From Enterovirga rhinocerotis (lineage in GTDB: Bacteria > Pseudomonadota > Alphaproteobacteria > Rhizobiales > Beijerinckiaceae): a stretch of DNA of 64,000 nt. Positions 21,630 to 30,721 of this stretch are shown piece after piece (position 1 is the first letter of the stretch; the number at the start of each line of letters is the position of its first letter). A program made the translations under genes and the position numbers. Location of the stretch: NCBI RefSeq assembly GCF_004363955.1, contig NZ_SNZR01000017.1, forward strand, positions 124,001 to 188,000. Reading direction: 5' to 3'. Under the pieces are notes generated by a model. It did not search any database. It saw nothing but the letters and a program-made list of their open reading frames with translations, and had not been told where the DNA came from.

Positions 21630-24569
21630 ATGTCTCGCCAGGATCAGAACGAAGCCCTTCTCCGGACAGCGTTCCTGTACGGGGCCAATGCGCCCTATAT
21701 CGAAGATCTCTACGCTCGCTACGAGACCGATCCGTCGTCCGTCGAGCCTGAATGGCGCGAGTTCTTCGCCGGGCTCGGAGAGGACAAGGCGACCGTCGTC
21801 TCGAATGCCCGCGGCGCCTCGTGGGAGAAGCCGAACTGGCCTGTCCCGATGAACGGCGAGCTGGTCTCGGCGCTGGACGGCAACTGGGCCACGCTCGAGA
21901 AGACGGTCGGCGACAAGATCAAGGCCAAGGCCGAGCAGAAGGGCGCTCCGGCCTCGATCGAGGAGGTCCATCAGGCGACCCGCGATTCGATCCGCGCCAT
22001 CATGATGATCCGCGCCTACCGGATGCGCGGCCACCTCCATGCCAATCTCGATCCGCTCGGCTTCGAGAAGCGCGTGCCGGACGACGAGCTCTCGCCCGCG
22101 AGCTACGGCTTCACCGAGGCCGATTGGGATCGGCCGATCTTCCTCGACTACGTGCTGGGCCTCGAGTTCGGCACGATCCGCGAGATCGTCGGCATCCTGG
22201 AGCGGACCTATTGCTCGACGCTCGGCGTCGAGTTCATGCACATCTCGAGCCCCGAGGAGAAGGCCTGGATCCAGGAGCGCATCGAGGGCAAGGACAAGGA
22301 AATCGCCTTCACCGAGACGGGCAAGAAGGCGATCCTGAACAAGCTGATCGAGGCGGAGGGCTTCGAGAAGTTCCTCGACGTCCGCTACACCGGCACGAAG
22401 CGCTTCGGTCTCGACGGCGGCGAATCGATCATCCCGGCGCTCGAGCAGATCATCAAGCGCGGCGGCTCGATGGGCGCGAAGGAGATCGTGCTCGGCATGG
22501 CCCATCGCGGCCGCCTCAACGTCCTCGTCAACGTGATGGCGAAGCCCTACCGGGCGGTGTTCCACGAGTTCAAGGGCGGCTCCTCCTCGCCGGACGACGT
22601 CGAGGGTTCGGGCGACGTCAAGTACCATCTCGGTGCCTCGTCCGACCGCTCCTTCGACGGCAACAACGTCCACCTGTCGCTGACCGCCAATCCCTCGCAT
22701 CTCGAGATCGTCGACCCCGTCGTGCTCGGCAAGGTGCGCGCGAAGCAGGACCAGCACGAGGATTCGCCCGAGAGCCGCACCTCGGTGATCCCGCTCCTGA
22801 TCCACGGCGACGCCGCCTTCGCGGGCCAGGGCGTCGTCGCGGAATGCCTCGGCCTTTCCGGCCTCAAGGGGCACCGGACCGGCGGCTCGATCCATTTCAT
22901 CATCAACAACCAGATCGGCTTCACGACCAATCCGCGCTTCTCGCGCTCCTCGCCGTACCCGTCCGACGTCGCCAAGATGGTCGAGGCGCCGATCTTCCAC
23001 GTGAACGGGGACGATCCCGAGGCGGTCGTGTTCGCGGCCAAGGTCGCGACGGAATACCGGCAGACCTTCCACAAGCCGGTCGTCATCGACATGTTCTGCT
23101 ACCGGCGCTTCGGCCATAACGAGGGCGACGAGCCGGCCTTCACGCAGCCGCGGATGTATCGCATCATCCGCTCGCACCCCTCCGCGCTCGAGATCTACGG
23201 CAAGAAGCTCGTGGCGGACGGGCTGGCGACCGAGGCGGAGCTCGAGGCCCTCAAGGCCGAGTTCCGCGCCAAACTCGACAGCGAATTCGAATCCGCACAG
23301 GGCTTCAAGCCCAACAAGGCCGACTGGCTCGACGGGCGCTGGTCCGGGGTGCGGACGGCCGATGACGAGGACGACGCGCGACGCGGCCAGACCGGCGTGG
23401 CGATCGAGACCCTGCGCGAGATCGGCGCCAAGCTGACCGCCGTGCCGGAGGGCTTCAAGGCGCACCGCACGATCCTGCGCTTCCTCGACAACCGCCGGAA
23501 GATGTTCGAGACCGGCGAGGGGATCGACTGGGCCACCGCCGAGGCTCTCGCCTTCGCCACCCTCATCGAGGACGGGCACCCGGTGCGGCTGTCGGGGCAG
23601 GACGTCGAGCGCGGCACCTTCTCGCAGCGCCATGCCGTGCTGCTCGATCAGGAGACCGAGGAGCGCCACATCCCGCTCGGCCAGCTGGGCCAGGGCCGCG
23701 CCAAGTTCGAGGTCATCAACTCGATGCTGTCCGAGGAGGCCGTCCTCGGCTTCGAGTACGGCTATTCGCTCGCCGAGCCGAACGCCCTCGTGCTGTGGGA
23801 GGCCCAGTTCGGCGATTTCGCCAACGGCGCCCAGGTCGTGTTCGACCAGTTCATCTCCTCGGCCGAACGCAAGTGGCTGCGCCTCTCGGGGCTGACCTGC
23901 CTCCTGCCGCATGGCTACGAGGGCCAGGGCCCCGAGCATTCGTCCGCGCGGCTCGAGCGCTTCCTGCAGATGTGCGCCGAGGACAACATGCAGGTGGTCT
24001 ATTGCTCGACCCCCGCCAACTACTTCCACGTGCTGCGCCGGCAGTTGCGCCGCGACTTCCGCAAGCCGCTCATCCTGATGACGCCGAAGTCGCTGCTGCG
24101 CCACAAGCGCTGCGTGTCGCGGCTGGACGAGCTGGCGGCGGGTCGGAGCTTCCACCGCATCCTTCGGGACGACGGCCAGAACCTCGTCGCCGACGACAAG
24201 ATCCGGCGGGTCATCCTCTGCACCGGCAAGGTCTATTACGACCTCTTCGACGAGCTGGAGAAGCGCAAGGTCGACGACATCTATCTGATGCGTGTCGAGC
24301 AGCTCTATCCGTTCCCGGTGAAGTCGCTCGCCCACGAATTGTCGCGCTTCTCGAACGCCGACCTCGTCTGGTGTCAGGAAGAGCCCAAGAACATGGGTTC
24401 CTGGAGCTTCGTCGAACCCTATCTTGAATGGGTGCTGGAGCGGGCCAAGATGAAGGTGAAGCGGGCCGCCTATGCGGGCCGCCCGGCCTCCGCCGCGACC
24501 GCGACCGGCCTGATGTCCAAGCATCTCGCCCAGCTCAAGGCCTTCCTGGACGAGGCGATCGGCTCCTGA
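21630..24569 (+). CDS. sucA: 2-oxoglutarate dehydrogenase E1 component
   Basis: 979-aa thiamine-diphosphate E1 subunit of the 2-oxoglutarate dehydrogenase complex. N terminus NEALLRTAFLYGANAPYIED with the family's short E2-binding helix, RAYRMRGHLHANLDPLG, EIVLGMAHRGRLNVLVNVMA (catalytic histidine region), IHGDAAFAGQGVVAECLGLS (ThDP/Mg) and LPHGYEGQGPEHSSARLERF. I chose the ATG at 21630, with AGGTGGA directly upstream. An in-frame GTG at 21585 would add 15 low-complexity residues. Followed after 54 bp by sucB. Confidence 0.97.
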   Translation: MSRQDQNEALLRTAFLYGANAPYIEDLYARYETDPSSVEPEWREFFAGLGEDKATVVSNARGASWEKPNWPVPMNGELVSALDGNWATLEKTVGDKIKAKAEQKGAPASIEEVHQATRDSIRAIMMIRAYRMRGHLHANLDPLGFEKRVPDDELSPASYGFTEADWDRPIFLDYVLGLEFGTIREIVGILERTYCSTLGVEFMHISSPEEKAWIQERIEGKDKEIAFTETGKKAILNKLIEAEGFEKFLDVRYTGTKRFGLDGGESIIPALEQIIKRGGSMGAKEIVLGMAHRGRLNVLVNVMAKPYRAVFHEFKGGSSSPDDVEGSGDVKYHLGASSDRSFDGNNVHLSLTANPSHLEIVDPVVLGKVRAKQDQHEDSPESRTSVIPLLIHGDAAFAGQGVVAECLGLSGLKGHRTGGSIHFIINNQIGFTTNPRFSRSSPYPSDVAKMVEAPIFHVNGDDPEAVVFAAKVATEYRQTFHKPVVIDMFCYRRFGHNEGDEPAFTQPRMYRIIRSHPSALEIYGKKLVADGLATEAELEALKAEFRAKLDSEFESAQGFKPNKADWLDGRWSGVRTADDEDDARRGQTGVAIETLREIGAKLTAVPEGFKAHRTILRFLDNRRKMFETGEGIDWATAEALAFATLIEDGHPVRLSGQDVERGTFSQRHAVLLDQETEERHIPLGQLGQGRAKFEVINSMLSEEAVLGFEYGYSLAEPNALVLWEAQFGDFANGAQVVFDQFISSAERKWLRLSGLTCLLPHGYEGQGPEHSSARLERFLQMCAEDNMQVVYCSTPANYFHVLRRQLRRDFRKPLILMTPKSLLRHKRCVSRLDELAAGRSFHRILRDDGQNLVADDKIRRVILCTGKVYYDLFDELEKRKVDDIYLMRVEQLYPFPVKSLAHELSRFSNADLVWCQEEPKNMGSWSFVEPYLEWVLERAKMKVKRAAYAGRPASAATATGLMSKHLAQLKAFLDEAIGS

Positions 24570-24601
24570 CCGCTCGTCTCCGCTCATCCCGAACATAGAG
24601 G

Positions 24602-24617
24602 ACGCCCGCAGGGGCGT
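24602..24617 (+). promoter_or_regulatory. small hairpin over the sucB leader
   Basis: ACGCCC / GGGCGT 6-bp stem with a 4-nt loop, ending 6 nt before the sucB ATG and including the GGGGCG that would serve as its ribosome binding site. If it forms, it would mask sucB initiation when translation of sucA does not open it. Confidence 0.35.
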
Positions 24618-24623
24618 AGTGAC

Positions 24624-25844
24624 ATGGCAACCGACATCCTCGTCCCGACGCTCGGCGAATCCGTCAGCGAGGCCACGATCGGCCGCTGGTTCAAGAAGCC
24701 GGGCGACCCGGTGAAGGCCGACGAGCCGCTGGTCGAGCTCGAGACCGACAAGGTCACGCTCGAGGTCAACGCGCCCGCATCCGGCACGCTCGGCGACATC
24801 CTCGCCAAGGACGGCGAGACGGTCGCTCCCGGCGCGCTGCTCGGCAGCATCGTCGAAGGCGGCGCACCGGCCAAGGCCGCGCCCGCGGCGGCGCCCGCCA
24901 AGGAAGCTGCCCCCAAGCCTGCGCCCGCTCCGGCTCCGGCGCCCGCGAAGGCGGCGGCCTCCGGCGCCAACGGCCCGGCCGTCGGCCGGATCGCCGCCGA
25001 GACCGGCCTCGATCCCGCTGGCGTCGCGGGCAGCGGCAAGGACGGCCGCGTCACCAAGGGCGACATGATCCAGGCGCTGTCGTCGGGCGCCCCCGCCCCG
25101 GCCGCCCCGGTCCAGGTCCGCGCCCCCTCGGCGCCGGCCGACGCATCGCGCGAGGAGCGCGTGCGCATGACCAAGCTGCGCCAGACGATCGCGCGCCGCC
25201 TCAAGGAGGCCCAGACCACGGCCGCCATGCTGACGACGTTCAACGACGTCGACATGAGCGCCGTCATGAAGCTGCGCGCGCAGTACAAGGACGTCTTCGA
25301 GAAGAAGCACGGCACGAAGCTCGGCTTCATGGGCTTCTTCGCCAAGGCCTGCGTGCAGGCGCTGAAGGACGTGCCGGCCGTCAATGCCGAGATCGACGGA
25401 CAGGACATCGTCTACAAGAACTACTACAACGTCGCCGTCGCGGTCGGGACCGACAAGGGCCTGGTCGTTCCGGTCGTACGGGACGCCGATCAGCTCTCGA
25501 TCGCGCAGATCGAGAAGACCATCGCCGATTTCGGCAAGCGCGCCCGCGAGGGCCAGCTCAAGATCGAGGAGATGCAGGGCGGCACCTTCACGATCACCAA
25601 TGGCGGCATCTACGGCTCGCTGATGTCGACGCCGATCCTCAACGCGCCGCAATCGGGCATTCTCGGCATGCACCGGATCGAGGAGCGTCCGGTCGTGCGC
25701 GGCAAGGAGATCGTGGCGCGGCCGATGATGTATCTCGCCCTCTCCTACGACCACCGCATCGTGGACGGGAAGGAAGCCGTGACCTTCCTCGTGCGCATCA
25801 AGGAAGCGCTGGAGGATCCCGCGCGGCTCGTGCTGGATCTGTGA
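24624..25844 (+). CDS. sucB: dihydrolipoyllysine succinyltransferase (E2)
   Basis: 406-aa E2 core of the 2-oxoglutarate dehydrogenase complex. One lipoyl domain (residues 1-75) with the lipoylated lysine K43 in [11 protein letters not shown], an Ala/Pro/Lys-rich linker (~80-120), a peripheral E1/E3-binding domain ([25 protein letters not shown], ~121-155), and the catalytic acyltransferase domain ending [13 protein letters not shown] with H377 and D381. Follows sucA; the E3 gene lpd lies 2 kb downstream. Confidence 0.97.
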   Translation: MATDILVPTLGESVSEATIGRWFKKPGDPVKADEPLVELETDKVTLEVNAPASGTLGDILAKDGETVAPGALLGSIVEGGAPAKAAPAAAPAKEAAPKPAPAPAPAPAKAAASGANGPAVGRIAAETGLDPAGVAGSGKDGRVTKGDMIQALSSGAPAPAAPVQVRAPSAPADASREERVRMTKLRQTIARRLKEAQTTAAMLTTFNDVDMSAVMKLRAQYKDVFEKKHGTKLGFMGFFAKACVQALKDVPAVNAEIDGQDIVYKNYYNVAVAVGTDKGLVVPVVRDADQLSIAQIEKTIADFGKRAREGQLKIEEMQGGTFTITNGGIYGSLMSTPILNAPQSGILGMHRIEERPVVRGKEIVARPMMYLALSYDHRIVDGKEAVTFLVRIKEALEDPARLVLDL

Positions 25845-25870
25845 TCGGTCCGATCGATTGACGGAACGCG

Positions 25871-25893
25871 ATGGCCGGGCTTGTCCCGGCCAT
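25871..25893 (+). repeat. short palindromic intergenic repeat after sucB
   Basis: Perfect 9-bp inverted repeat ATGGCCGGG / CCCGGCCAT with loop CTTGT, between sucB and the MAPEG gene. This ATGGCCGGG-type hairpin resembles small dispersed palindromes in Hyphomicrobiales intergenic regions. It may act as a terminator for sucAB, but lacks a T-run. Confidence 0.55.
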
Positions 25894-25912
25894 TGCCATT
25901 CAGGAGGCCTCG

Positions 25913-26308
25913 ATGACGTCTTCCCTCGCCATCATCGTCGTCGCGAGCGTCGCCCTGCTCGCCTTCCACATCGCCTTGCAAGGCATCGCCGCGACGCTCG
26001 AACTCGGCTCCCGCTGGAATGCCGGGCCTCGCGACGAGAACCTGAAGCCCGAGGGCGTGATCGCCGGGCGCGCGGAGCGGGCGCTGCGCAATTACCTCGA
26101 GACCTTCCCGGCCTTCGGCCTTCTCGCGGCGACGCTGCTGGTCCTCGGCCGCGCCGACGGCTGGGGGCAACTCGGAGCCGTCGTCTGGATCGCGGCGCGG
26201 ATCGTCTATGTGCCGCTCTATCTCGCCGGCATTCCGTATCTGCGCAGCCTCGCCTGGATCGCGGCCGCACTGGGCCTGACGATGATGGCATGGCGGGTGC
26301 TGGTCTAA
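25913..26308 (+). CDS. MAPEG-family membrane protein
   Basis: 131-aa protein with four hydrophobic segments, matching bacterial MAPEG proteins (relatives of microsomal glutathione transferase). The family block GRAERALRNYLETFPAFGLL contains the conserved E-R-A-x-x-N-x-x-E pattern, and IVYVPLYLAGIPYLRSLAW is the last conserved block. AGGAGG ends 6 nt before the ATG at 25913, so the longer in-frame start at 25871 (inside the palindrome) is rejected. Substrate unknown. Confidence 0.85.
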   Translation: MTSSLAIIVVASVALLAFHIALQGIAATLELGSRWNAGPRDENLKPEGVIAGRAERALRNYLETFPAFGLLAATLLVLGRADGWGQLGAVVWIAARIVYVPLYLAGIPYLRSLAWIAAALGLTMMAWRVLV

Positions 26309-26386
26309 GGCCGGCCGCTCGGTCTTGAGCCTGTCGTCCTCACCTGCTAGAGGCCCCGCCCCTCTCCGGAACCCCCTGTTTTTCTG

Positions 26387-27661
26387 ATGTCGGCCTGCGG
26401 CCTCGATTTCGGCACCTCCAACACCACGCTCGGCGTGATCCGCGGCGGCGAGCCGCGTCTCCTGCCGCTCGAAGGCGACGAGGATACGATCCCGAGCGCG
26501 ATCTTCTTCGCCCGGGGCGCTGCGCCCATCATCGGCCGCGCGGGCATCGCCGCCTATGTCGAGGGCTTGCCGGGCCGGCTCATGCGGAGCCTCAAATCCG
26601 TCCTCGGCAAGCCGCTGCTGGAGGAGACGACGCCGGTCGGCCGGGAGCGGCTCACCTTCCGCCGCGTCATCGCGGTCTATCTCGCCGAGGTGAAGCGGCG
26701 CGCCGAGGAGGAGGCGGGACGTCCGCTCGACAGCGTCGTGCACGGACGGCCCGTCCATTTCGTCGACGGCGATCCCGAAGGCGACCGCAAGGCCGAGGAG
26801 GCGCTCGCCGCCATCGCCCGCGAGATCGGCTTCCGCGACATCTCCTTCGCCTACGAACCCATCGCGGCCGCGCTCGATTACGAGCGCCGGCTCGACCGCG
26901 AGGAGATCGCGCTCATCGCCGATATCGGCGGCGGCACCTCGGATTTCTCGATCGTCCGGCTCGGCCCGGAACGCCGCGCCGCGCCCTCGCGCGCCGAGGA
27001 CATCCTCGCCAATGACGGCATCCGCATCGGCGGCACCGATTTCGACCGCCTGCTCAGCCTGCGGCGCGTCATGCCGGAGCTCGGCCTCGGCAGCCCGGCG
27101 AAGCGGGCCGGGCTCGACGTGCCCTCGTCCTATTTCCACGAGCTCGCCACCTGGTCGAGCATCAACCGGCTCTACGACCCGAAGGTGCGCCGCGAGGTCG
27201 AGGAAGTGCGCCGCGACGCGGCCCGTCCCGAGCTGATCGAGCGGCTGCTCGCGGTCCTCTCCGCGGAGCGCGGCCATACGCTGGCGATGGAGGTCGAGCA
27301 GGCCAAGATCGACCTCTCCGGCCTCGACGCGACGCGGCTTCCGCTCGATTGGATCGAGGCCGGGCTCGCCGTCGACATCGACCGCGAGGGCCTGCGCGAG
27401 GCGACGGGCATCCTGGCCGAGCGTCTGCGCGAGCGGATCGGGGACTGCATCCGCCAGGCCGGCTTGCGGCCGGATGCGATCGACGCGCTGTTCCTCACCG
27501 GCGGCTCGACGCGGCTGCGCCATGCCCGGGCCGCGATCCGGGCAGCCGTTCCCGATGCGCGCGTCGTCGAGGGTAACACCTTCGGCTCGGTCGGCCTCGG
27601 CCTCACGATCGAGGCCGCGCGGCGCTACGGCACCCCGGCGAGGCTGGCCGAGACGGTGTGA
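26387..27661 (+). CDS. Hsp70-family (YegD-like) protein
   Basis: 424-aa actin/Hsp70-fold ATPase. Phosphate-1 motif CGLDFGTSNTTLGV (residues 4-17), phosphate-2 motif IADIGGGTSDFSIV near residue 177, and adenosine motif FLTGGSTRLRHA near 370. The length covers the nucleotide-binding domain and related insertions but leaves no room for the canonical DnaK substrate domain and lid, as in YegD-type proteins. No dnaJ or grpE is nearby. Located between the MAPEG gene and lpd. Function unknown. Confidence 0.85.
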   Translation: MSACGLDFGTSNTTLGVIRGGEPRLLPLEGDEDTIPSAIFFARGAAPIIGRAGIAAYVEGLPGRLMRSLKSVLGKPLLEETTPVGRERLTFRRVIAVYLAEVKRRAEEEAGRPLDSVVHGRPVHFVDGDPEGDRKAEEALAAIAREIGFRDISFAYEPIAAALDYERRLDREEIALIADIGGGTSDFSIVRLGPERRAAPSRAEDILANDGIRIGGTDFDRLLSLRRVMPELGLGSPAKRAGLDVPSSYFHELATWSSINRLYDPKVRREVEEVRRDAARPELIERLLAVLSAERGHTLAMEVEQAKIDLSGLDATRLPLDWIEAGLAVDIDREGLREATGILAERLRERIGDCIRQAGLRPDAIDALFLTGGSTRLRHARAAIRAAVPDARVVEGNTFGSVGLGLTIEAARRYGTPARLAETV

Positions 27662-27800
27662 CCGAGCCGCTCTCGGCGAGCGGGATCGCGCACGCCGCGC
27701 AAGCCTGAACCGTGCCGACGGGGCTCCCTTTTCCGGCGATCTGCTGTAGGCATTCGCGCAACGGGACCTCGCGGTCCGTCGCTTGATTCAGGGACCTTCC

Positions 27801-29207
27801 ATGAGCGCCTACGATCTCGTCGTCATCGGCACCGGCCCGGGCGGTTATGTCTGCGCCATCCGGGCGGCGCAGCTCGGGCTGAAGACCGCCGTCATCGAGA
27901 AGCGCGCGACGCATGGCGGCACCTGCCTGAATGTCGGCTGCATTCCGTCCAAGGCCCTGCTCCACGCCTCCGAGCTCTTCGCCGATGCCCGCGACCATTT
28001 CGGCCATCTCGGCATCGAGGTCGGCACGCCCAAGATCGACGTCGCCAAGATGATGGCCTTCAAGGACGAGGGCGTCTCCGGCAACACCAAGGGCGTCGAG
28101 TTCCTGCTCAAGAAGAACAAGATCGACGCCATCCACGGCACGGCGCGCATCGCCGCGCCCGGCCAGATCGAGGTCAAGAGCGAGGACGGCTCGAACCAGG
28201 TGATCGAAGCCAAGGCCATCGTGATCGCGACGGGTTCGGTCGTCGCGCCGCTGCGGGGCGTCGAGACGGACGGCAAGGTCGTCGTGACCTCGGACGAGGC
28301 GATCGCCCTCCCCGCAGTGCCGAAGAAGCTGGTTGTCGTCGGCGCGGGCGTGATCGGGCTCGAGCTCGGCTCGGTCTGGCGCCGCCTCGGCGCCGAGGTG
28401 ACGGTGGTCGAGTTCCTCGACCGGATCCTGCCCGGCATGGACGCCGAGGTCGCCAAGCAGTTCCAGCGCATCCTCGGCAAGCAGGGCTTCGCCTTCAAGC
28501 TCGGCACCAAGGTCACGAAGGTCGAGACGGAAGGCGGCGCGGCCAAGGTGACGATCGAGCCGGCCCAGGGCGAGGGCGAGGCCCAGATTCTCGAGGCCGA
28601 CACTGTCCTCGTCGCGACCGGCCGCATCCCCTATACCGAGGGCCTCGGGCTCGACCGCATCGGCGTGAAGCTGGACGAGCGCGGGCGCATCGAGACCGAC
28701 GCCCATTTCGCGACCAACGTCACCGGCATCTACGCCATCGGCGACGTGATCGCGGGGCCGATGCTGGCGCACAAGGCCGAGGACGAGGGCGTCGCCGTGG
28801 CCGAGATGCTGGCCGGCAAGGCGGGCCACGTGAATTACGACGTGATCCCGAGCATCGTCTACACGAACCCCGAAGTGGCCGCGGTCGGCAAGACCGAGGA
28901 AGAACTGAAGGCGGCCGGCACCGCCTATGCGATCGGCAAGTTCCCCTTCACCGCCAACGGGCGCGCCAAGGCGAACGGCACCACCGACGGCTTCGTGAAG
29001 GTCCTCGCCGACGCGGCGACCGACCGCGTGCTGGGCGTGCATATCGTCGGCCCGCATGCCGGCGACCTCATCGCCGAGGCGGCGATCGCGATGGAGTTCG
29101 GCGCCTCCTCCGAGGATATCGCCCGCACCTGCCACGCCCACCCGACCCTGGCCGAGGCCGTCAAGGAGGCCGCCCTCGCGGTCGACAAGCGCGCCATCCA
29201 CATGTGA
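27801..29207 (+). CDS. lpd: dihydrolipoyl dehydrogenase (E3)
   Basis: 468-aa flavoprotein that reoxidises the dihydrolipoamide of E2 using NAD. FAD motif [20 protein letters not shown] at the N terminus, redox disulfide C42/C47 in [16 protein letters not shown]-binding [19 protein letters not shown] motif [20 protein letters not shown], and the C-terminal His-Glu pair in [16 protein letters not shown] used the ATG at 27801 ([10 protein letters not shown]) rather than the TTG at 27783. It completes the sucA-sucB E1/E2/E3 set. Confidence 0.97.
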   Translation: MSAYDLVVIGTGPGGYVCAIRAAQLGLKTAVIEKRATHGGTCLNVGCIPSKALLHASELFADARDHFGHLGIEVGTPKIDVAKMMAFKDEGVSGNTKGVEFLLKKNKIDAIHGTARIAAPGQIEVKSEDGSNQVIEAKAIVIATGSVVAPLRGVETDGKVVVTSDEAIALPAVPKKLVVVGAGVIGLELGSVWRRLGAEVTVVEFLDRILPGMDAEVAKQFQRILGKQGFAFKLGTKVTKVETEGGAAKVTIEPAQGEGEAQILEADTVLVATGRIPYTEGLGLDRIGVKLDERGRIETDAHFATNVTGIYAIGDVIAGPMLAHKAEDEGVAVAEMLAGKAGHVNYDVIPSIVYTNPEVAAVGKTEEELKAAGTAYAIGKFPFTANGRAKANGTTDGFVKVLADAATDRVLGVHIVGPHAGDLIAEAAIAMEFGASSEDIARTCHAHPTLAEAVKEAALAVDKRAIHM

Positions 29208-29334
29208 GGCCGGCCGGCGTTTTTGCAGAGGAGGACTGCACGAATCCAGCGTGACGCGGCTCGCGGGCAGGGTTAGGCCTGATGCAACGCGTGGCTGCCG
29301 AGGCCGCCGGAGGAACGCAGCATGAGCGGCCGCC

Positions 29335-30546
29335 ATGACTGAGGCGCAGCGTCAGATCGTCTTCATCAACGCGGCCCATTTCATCACCCATTACAGCCTC
29401 CTCATCCTGCCGACGGCGGTGCTGGTGATGGCCCGCCCCGGCGGCGAGTTCGGCAGCGAATACGGGCCGATCGTCGCGCTCGCGACGGCGATGTTCGTGC
29501 TCTACGGCGTCGGCTCGCTGCCGCAGGGATGGCTCGCCGCCCGGTTCGGGCGGAAGGCGCTTATGGTGACGTTCTGCATCGGGACGGGCCTGTCGCTGAT
29601 CGCGGCCGGCTTCGCGACGACGCCGCTCCTCCTCGCCGCGACGCTCGGCTCGGCCGGCCTCTTCGCCGCCATCTACCATCCCATCGGAACGGCCATGCTG
29701 GTCGAGTCCGCGGGCGCGACGCCCGGCCGCTCGATCGGAATCAACGGCGTCTTCGGCAATATCGGCGTCGCCTCCGCGCCGATCGTGACGGCCTTCCTCG
29801 CCGGCGCCATCGGCTGGCGCGTCGCCTTCTTCGTGCCGGGGATCGTCTCGGTCCTGCTCGGCCTCCTCTGGATCCGCGTGCCGGAATACGACCACACGGC
29901 GCATGTGGCGGCGAAGCCCTTCCCGGTGATCCCGAAGCCGATCGTACGCCGGGCCGTGATCGTGCTCCTCGCGGTCGCGATCGTGTCGGGGCTCGTCTTC
30001 AACGCCTTCACGCTGCTCCTGCCGAAGCTGATGCAGGAGCGGCTGGCGAGCGACACGACGCTCCTGCCGATCGTCGGCGCCCTCGCCTTCTTCGTGACGC
30101 TGTGCGGAGCGGTGACGCAGTTCACCGTCGGGCGCCTCATCGACAGGAAGACGCTGAAGCGCGTCTTCGTGCCCCTCGCGGTCGTGCTCGCCCCGACCCT
30201 CGCCGCCCTCGCCTTCGCCGAGGGCTGGATCGCGGTGACGCTCGCCGGGATCGCAGCCGCGGTCATCTTCGGCCAGGTGACGATCAACGAGACGATGACG
30301 GCGCGCTACATCGCCCCGCCCCTGCGGGCGAAGCTCTATTCGATCCGCTTCTTCGTCGGCTTCCTCGGCAGCGCGGCGGCCGCCCCCCTCGTCGGCATCC
30401 TGCACGAGCGGACAGGCAGCCTCACGGCGGCGACGCTCGTCCTCGCCGCCTTCGCGGTGATCACGCTCCTCTGCGCGCTCTTCTTCCCCGATCGCCGCGA
30501 GGAGCTGGAACCCGAGCTCTGGCAGAAGCTCGCGCCGGCGGAGTGA
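29335..30546 (+). CDS. MFS transporter
   Basis: 403-aa major facilitator superfamily protein with 12 hydrophobic segments. The loop 2-3 motif reads WLAARFGRKALMV. The block AAIYHPIGTAMLVESAG with GINGVFGNIGVASAP resembles the subgroup that includes fosmidomycin-resistance-type exporters. No strong ribosome binding site was seen before the ATG. It converges on the HpnO-like gene across a palindromic repeat. Substrate unknown. Confidence 0.88.
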   Translation: MTEAQRQIVFINAAHFITHYSLLILPTAVLVMARPGGEFGSEYGPIVALATAMFVLYGVGSLPQGWLAARFGRKALMVTFCIGTGLSLIAAGFATTPLLLAATLGSAGLFAAIYHPIGTAMLVESAGATPGRSIGINGVFGNIGVASAPIVTAFLAGAIGWRVAFFVPGIVSVLLGLLWIRVPEYDHTAHVAAKPFPVIPKPIVRRAVIVLLAVAIVSGLVFNAFTLLLPKLMQERLASDTTLLPIVGALAFFVTLCGAVTQFTVGRLIDRKTLKRVFVPLAVVLAPTLAALAFAEGWIAVTLAGIAAAVIFGQVTINETMTARYIAPPLRAKLYSIRFFVGFLGSAAAAPLVGILHERTGSLTAATLVLAAFAVITLLCALFFPDRREELEPELWQKLAPAE

Positions 30547-30560
30547 GCGGGGCACCCACG

Positions 30561-30709
30561 CCTCCCTTCTCCCCTTGCAGGAGAAGGTGGCCTCGGGCTC
30601 GTCCCGGGGGAAGATGAGGGGTGGAGACCCGACGTCGACGAAGGTGTTTCACCCCTCATCCGACCCTGCTTCGCAGGGCCACCTTCTCCCGCAAGGGGAG
30701 AAGGGAGCG
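30561..30709. repeat. ~150-bp palindromic intergenic repeat, family A
   Basis: Imperfect long palindrome. The left arm CTTCTCCCCTTGCAGGAGAA-GGTGGCC pairs with the right arm GGCCACCTTCTCCC-GCAAGGGGAGAAGG, with inner matching GATGAGGGGTG / CACCCCTCATC. It fills the gap between the convergent MFS and HpnO-like genes, where it may also terminate both transcripts. Its right half recurs almost exactly at 55617-55674. Confidence 0.8.
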
Positions 30710-30721
30710 CCTCGCTGACCC

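Noticed and set aside
21513-25754. 1413-codon open frame on the minus strand opposite sucA and sucB
   Set aside because: It is a shadow of two clearly identified genes. In such GC-rich DNA stop codons are rare in the antisense frames, and the translation is an Arg/Asp/Val-rich sequence with no domain.
29208-29240. Rho-independent terminator after lpd (GGCCGGCCGGCGTTTTT)
   Set aside because: A short T-run follows a GC-rich self-complementary stretch, but the possible stem is too short with almost no loop to call it.
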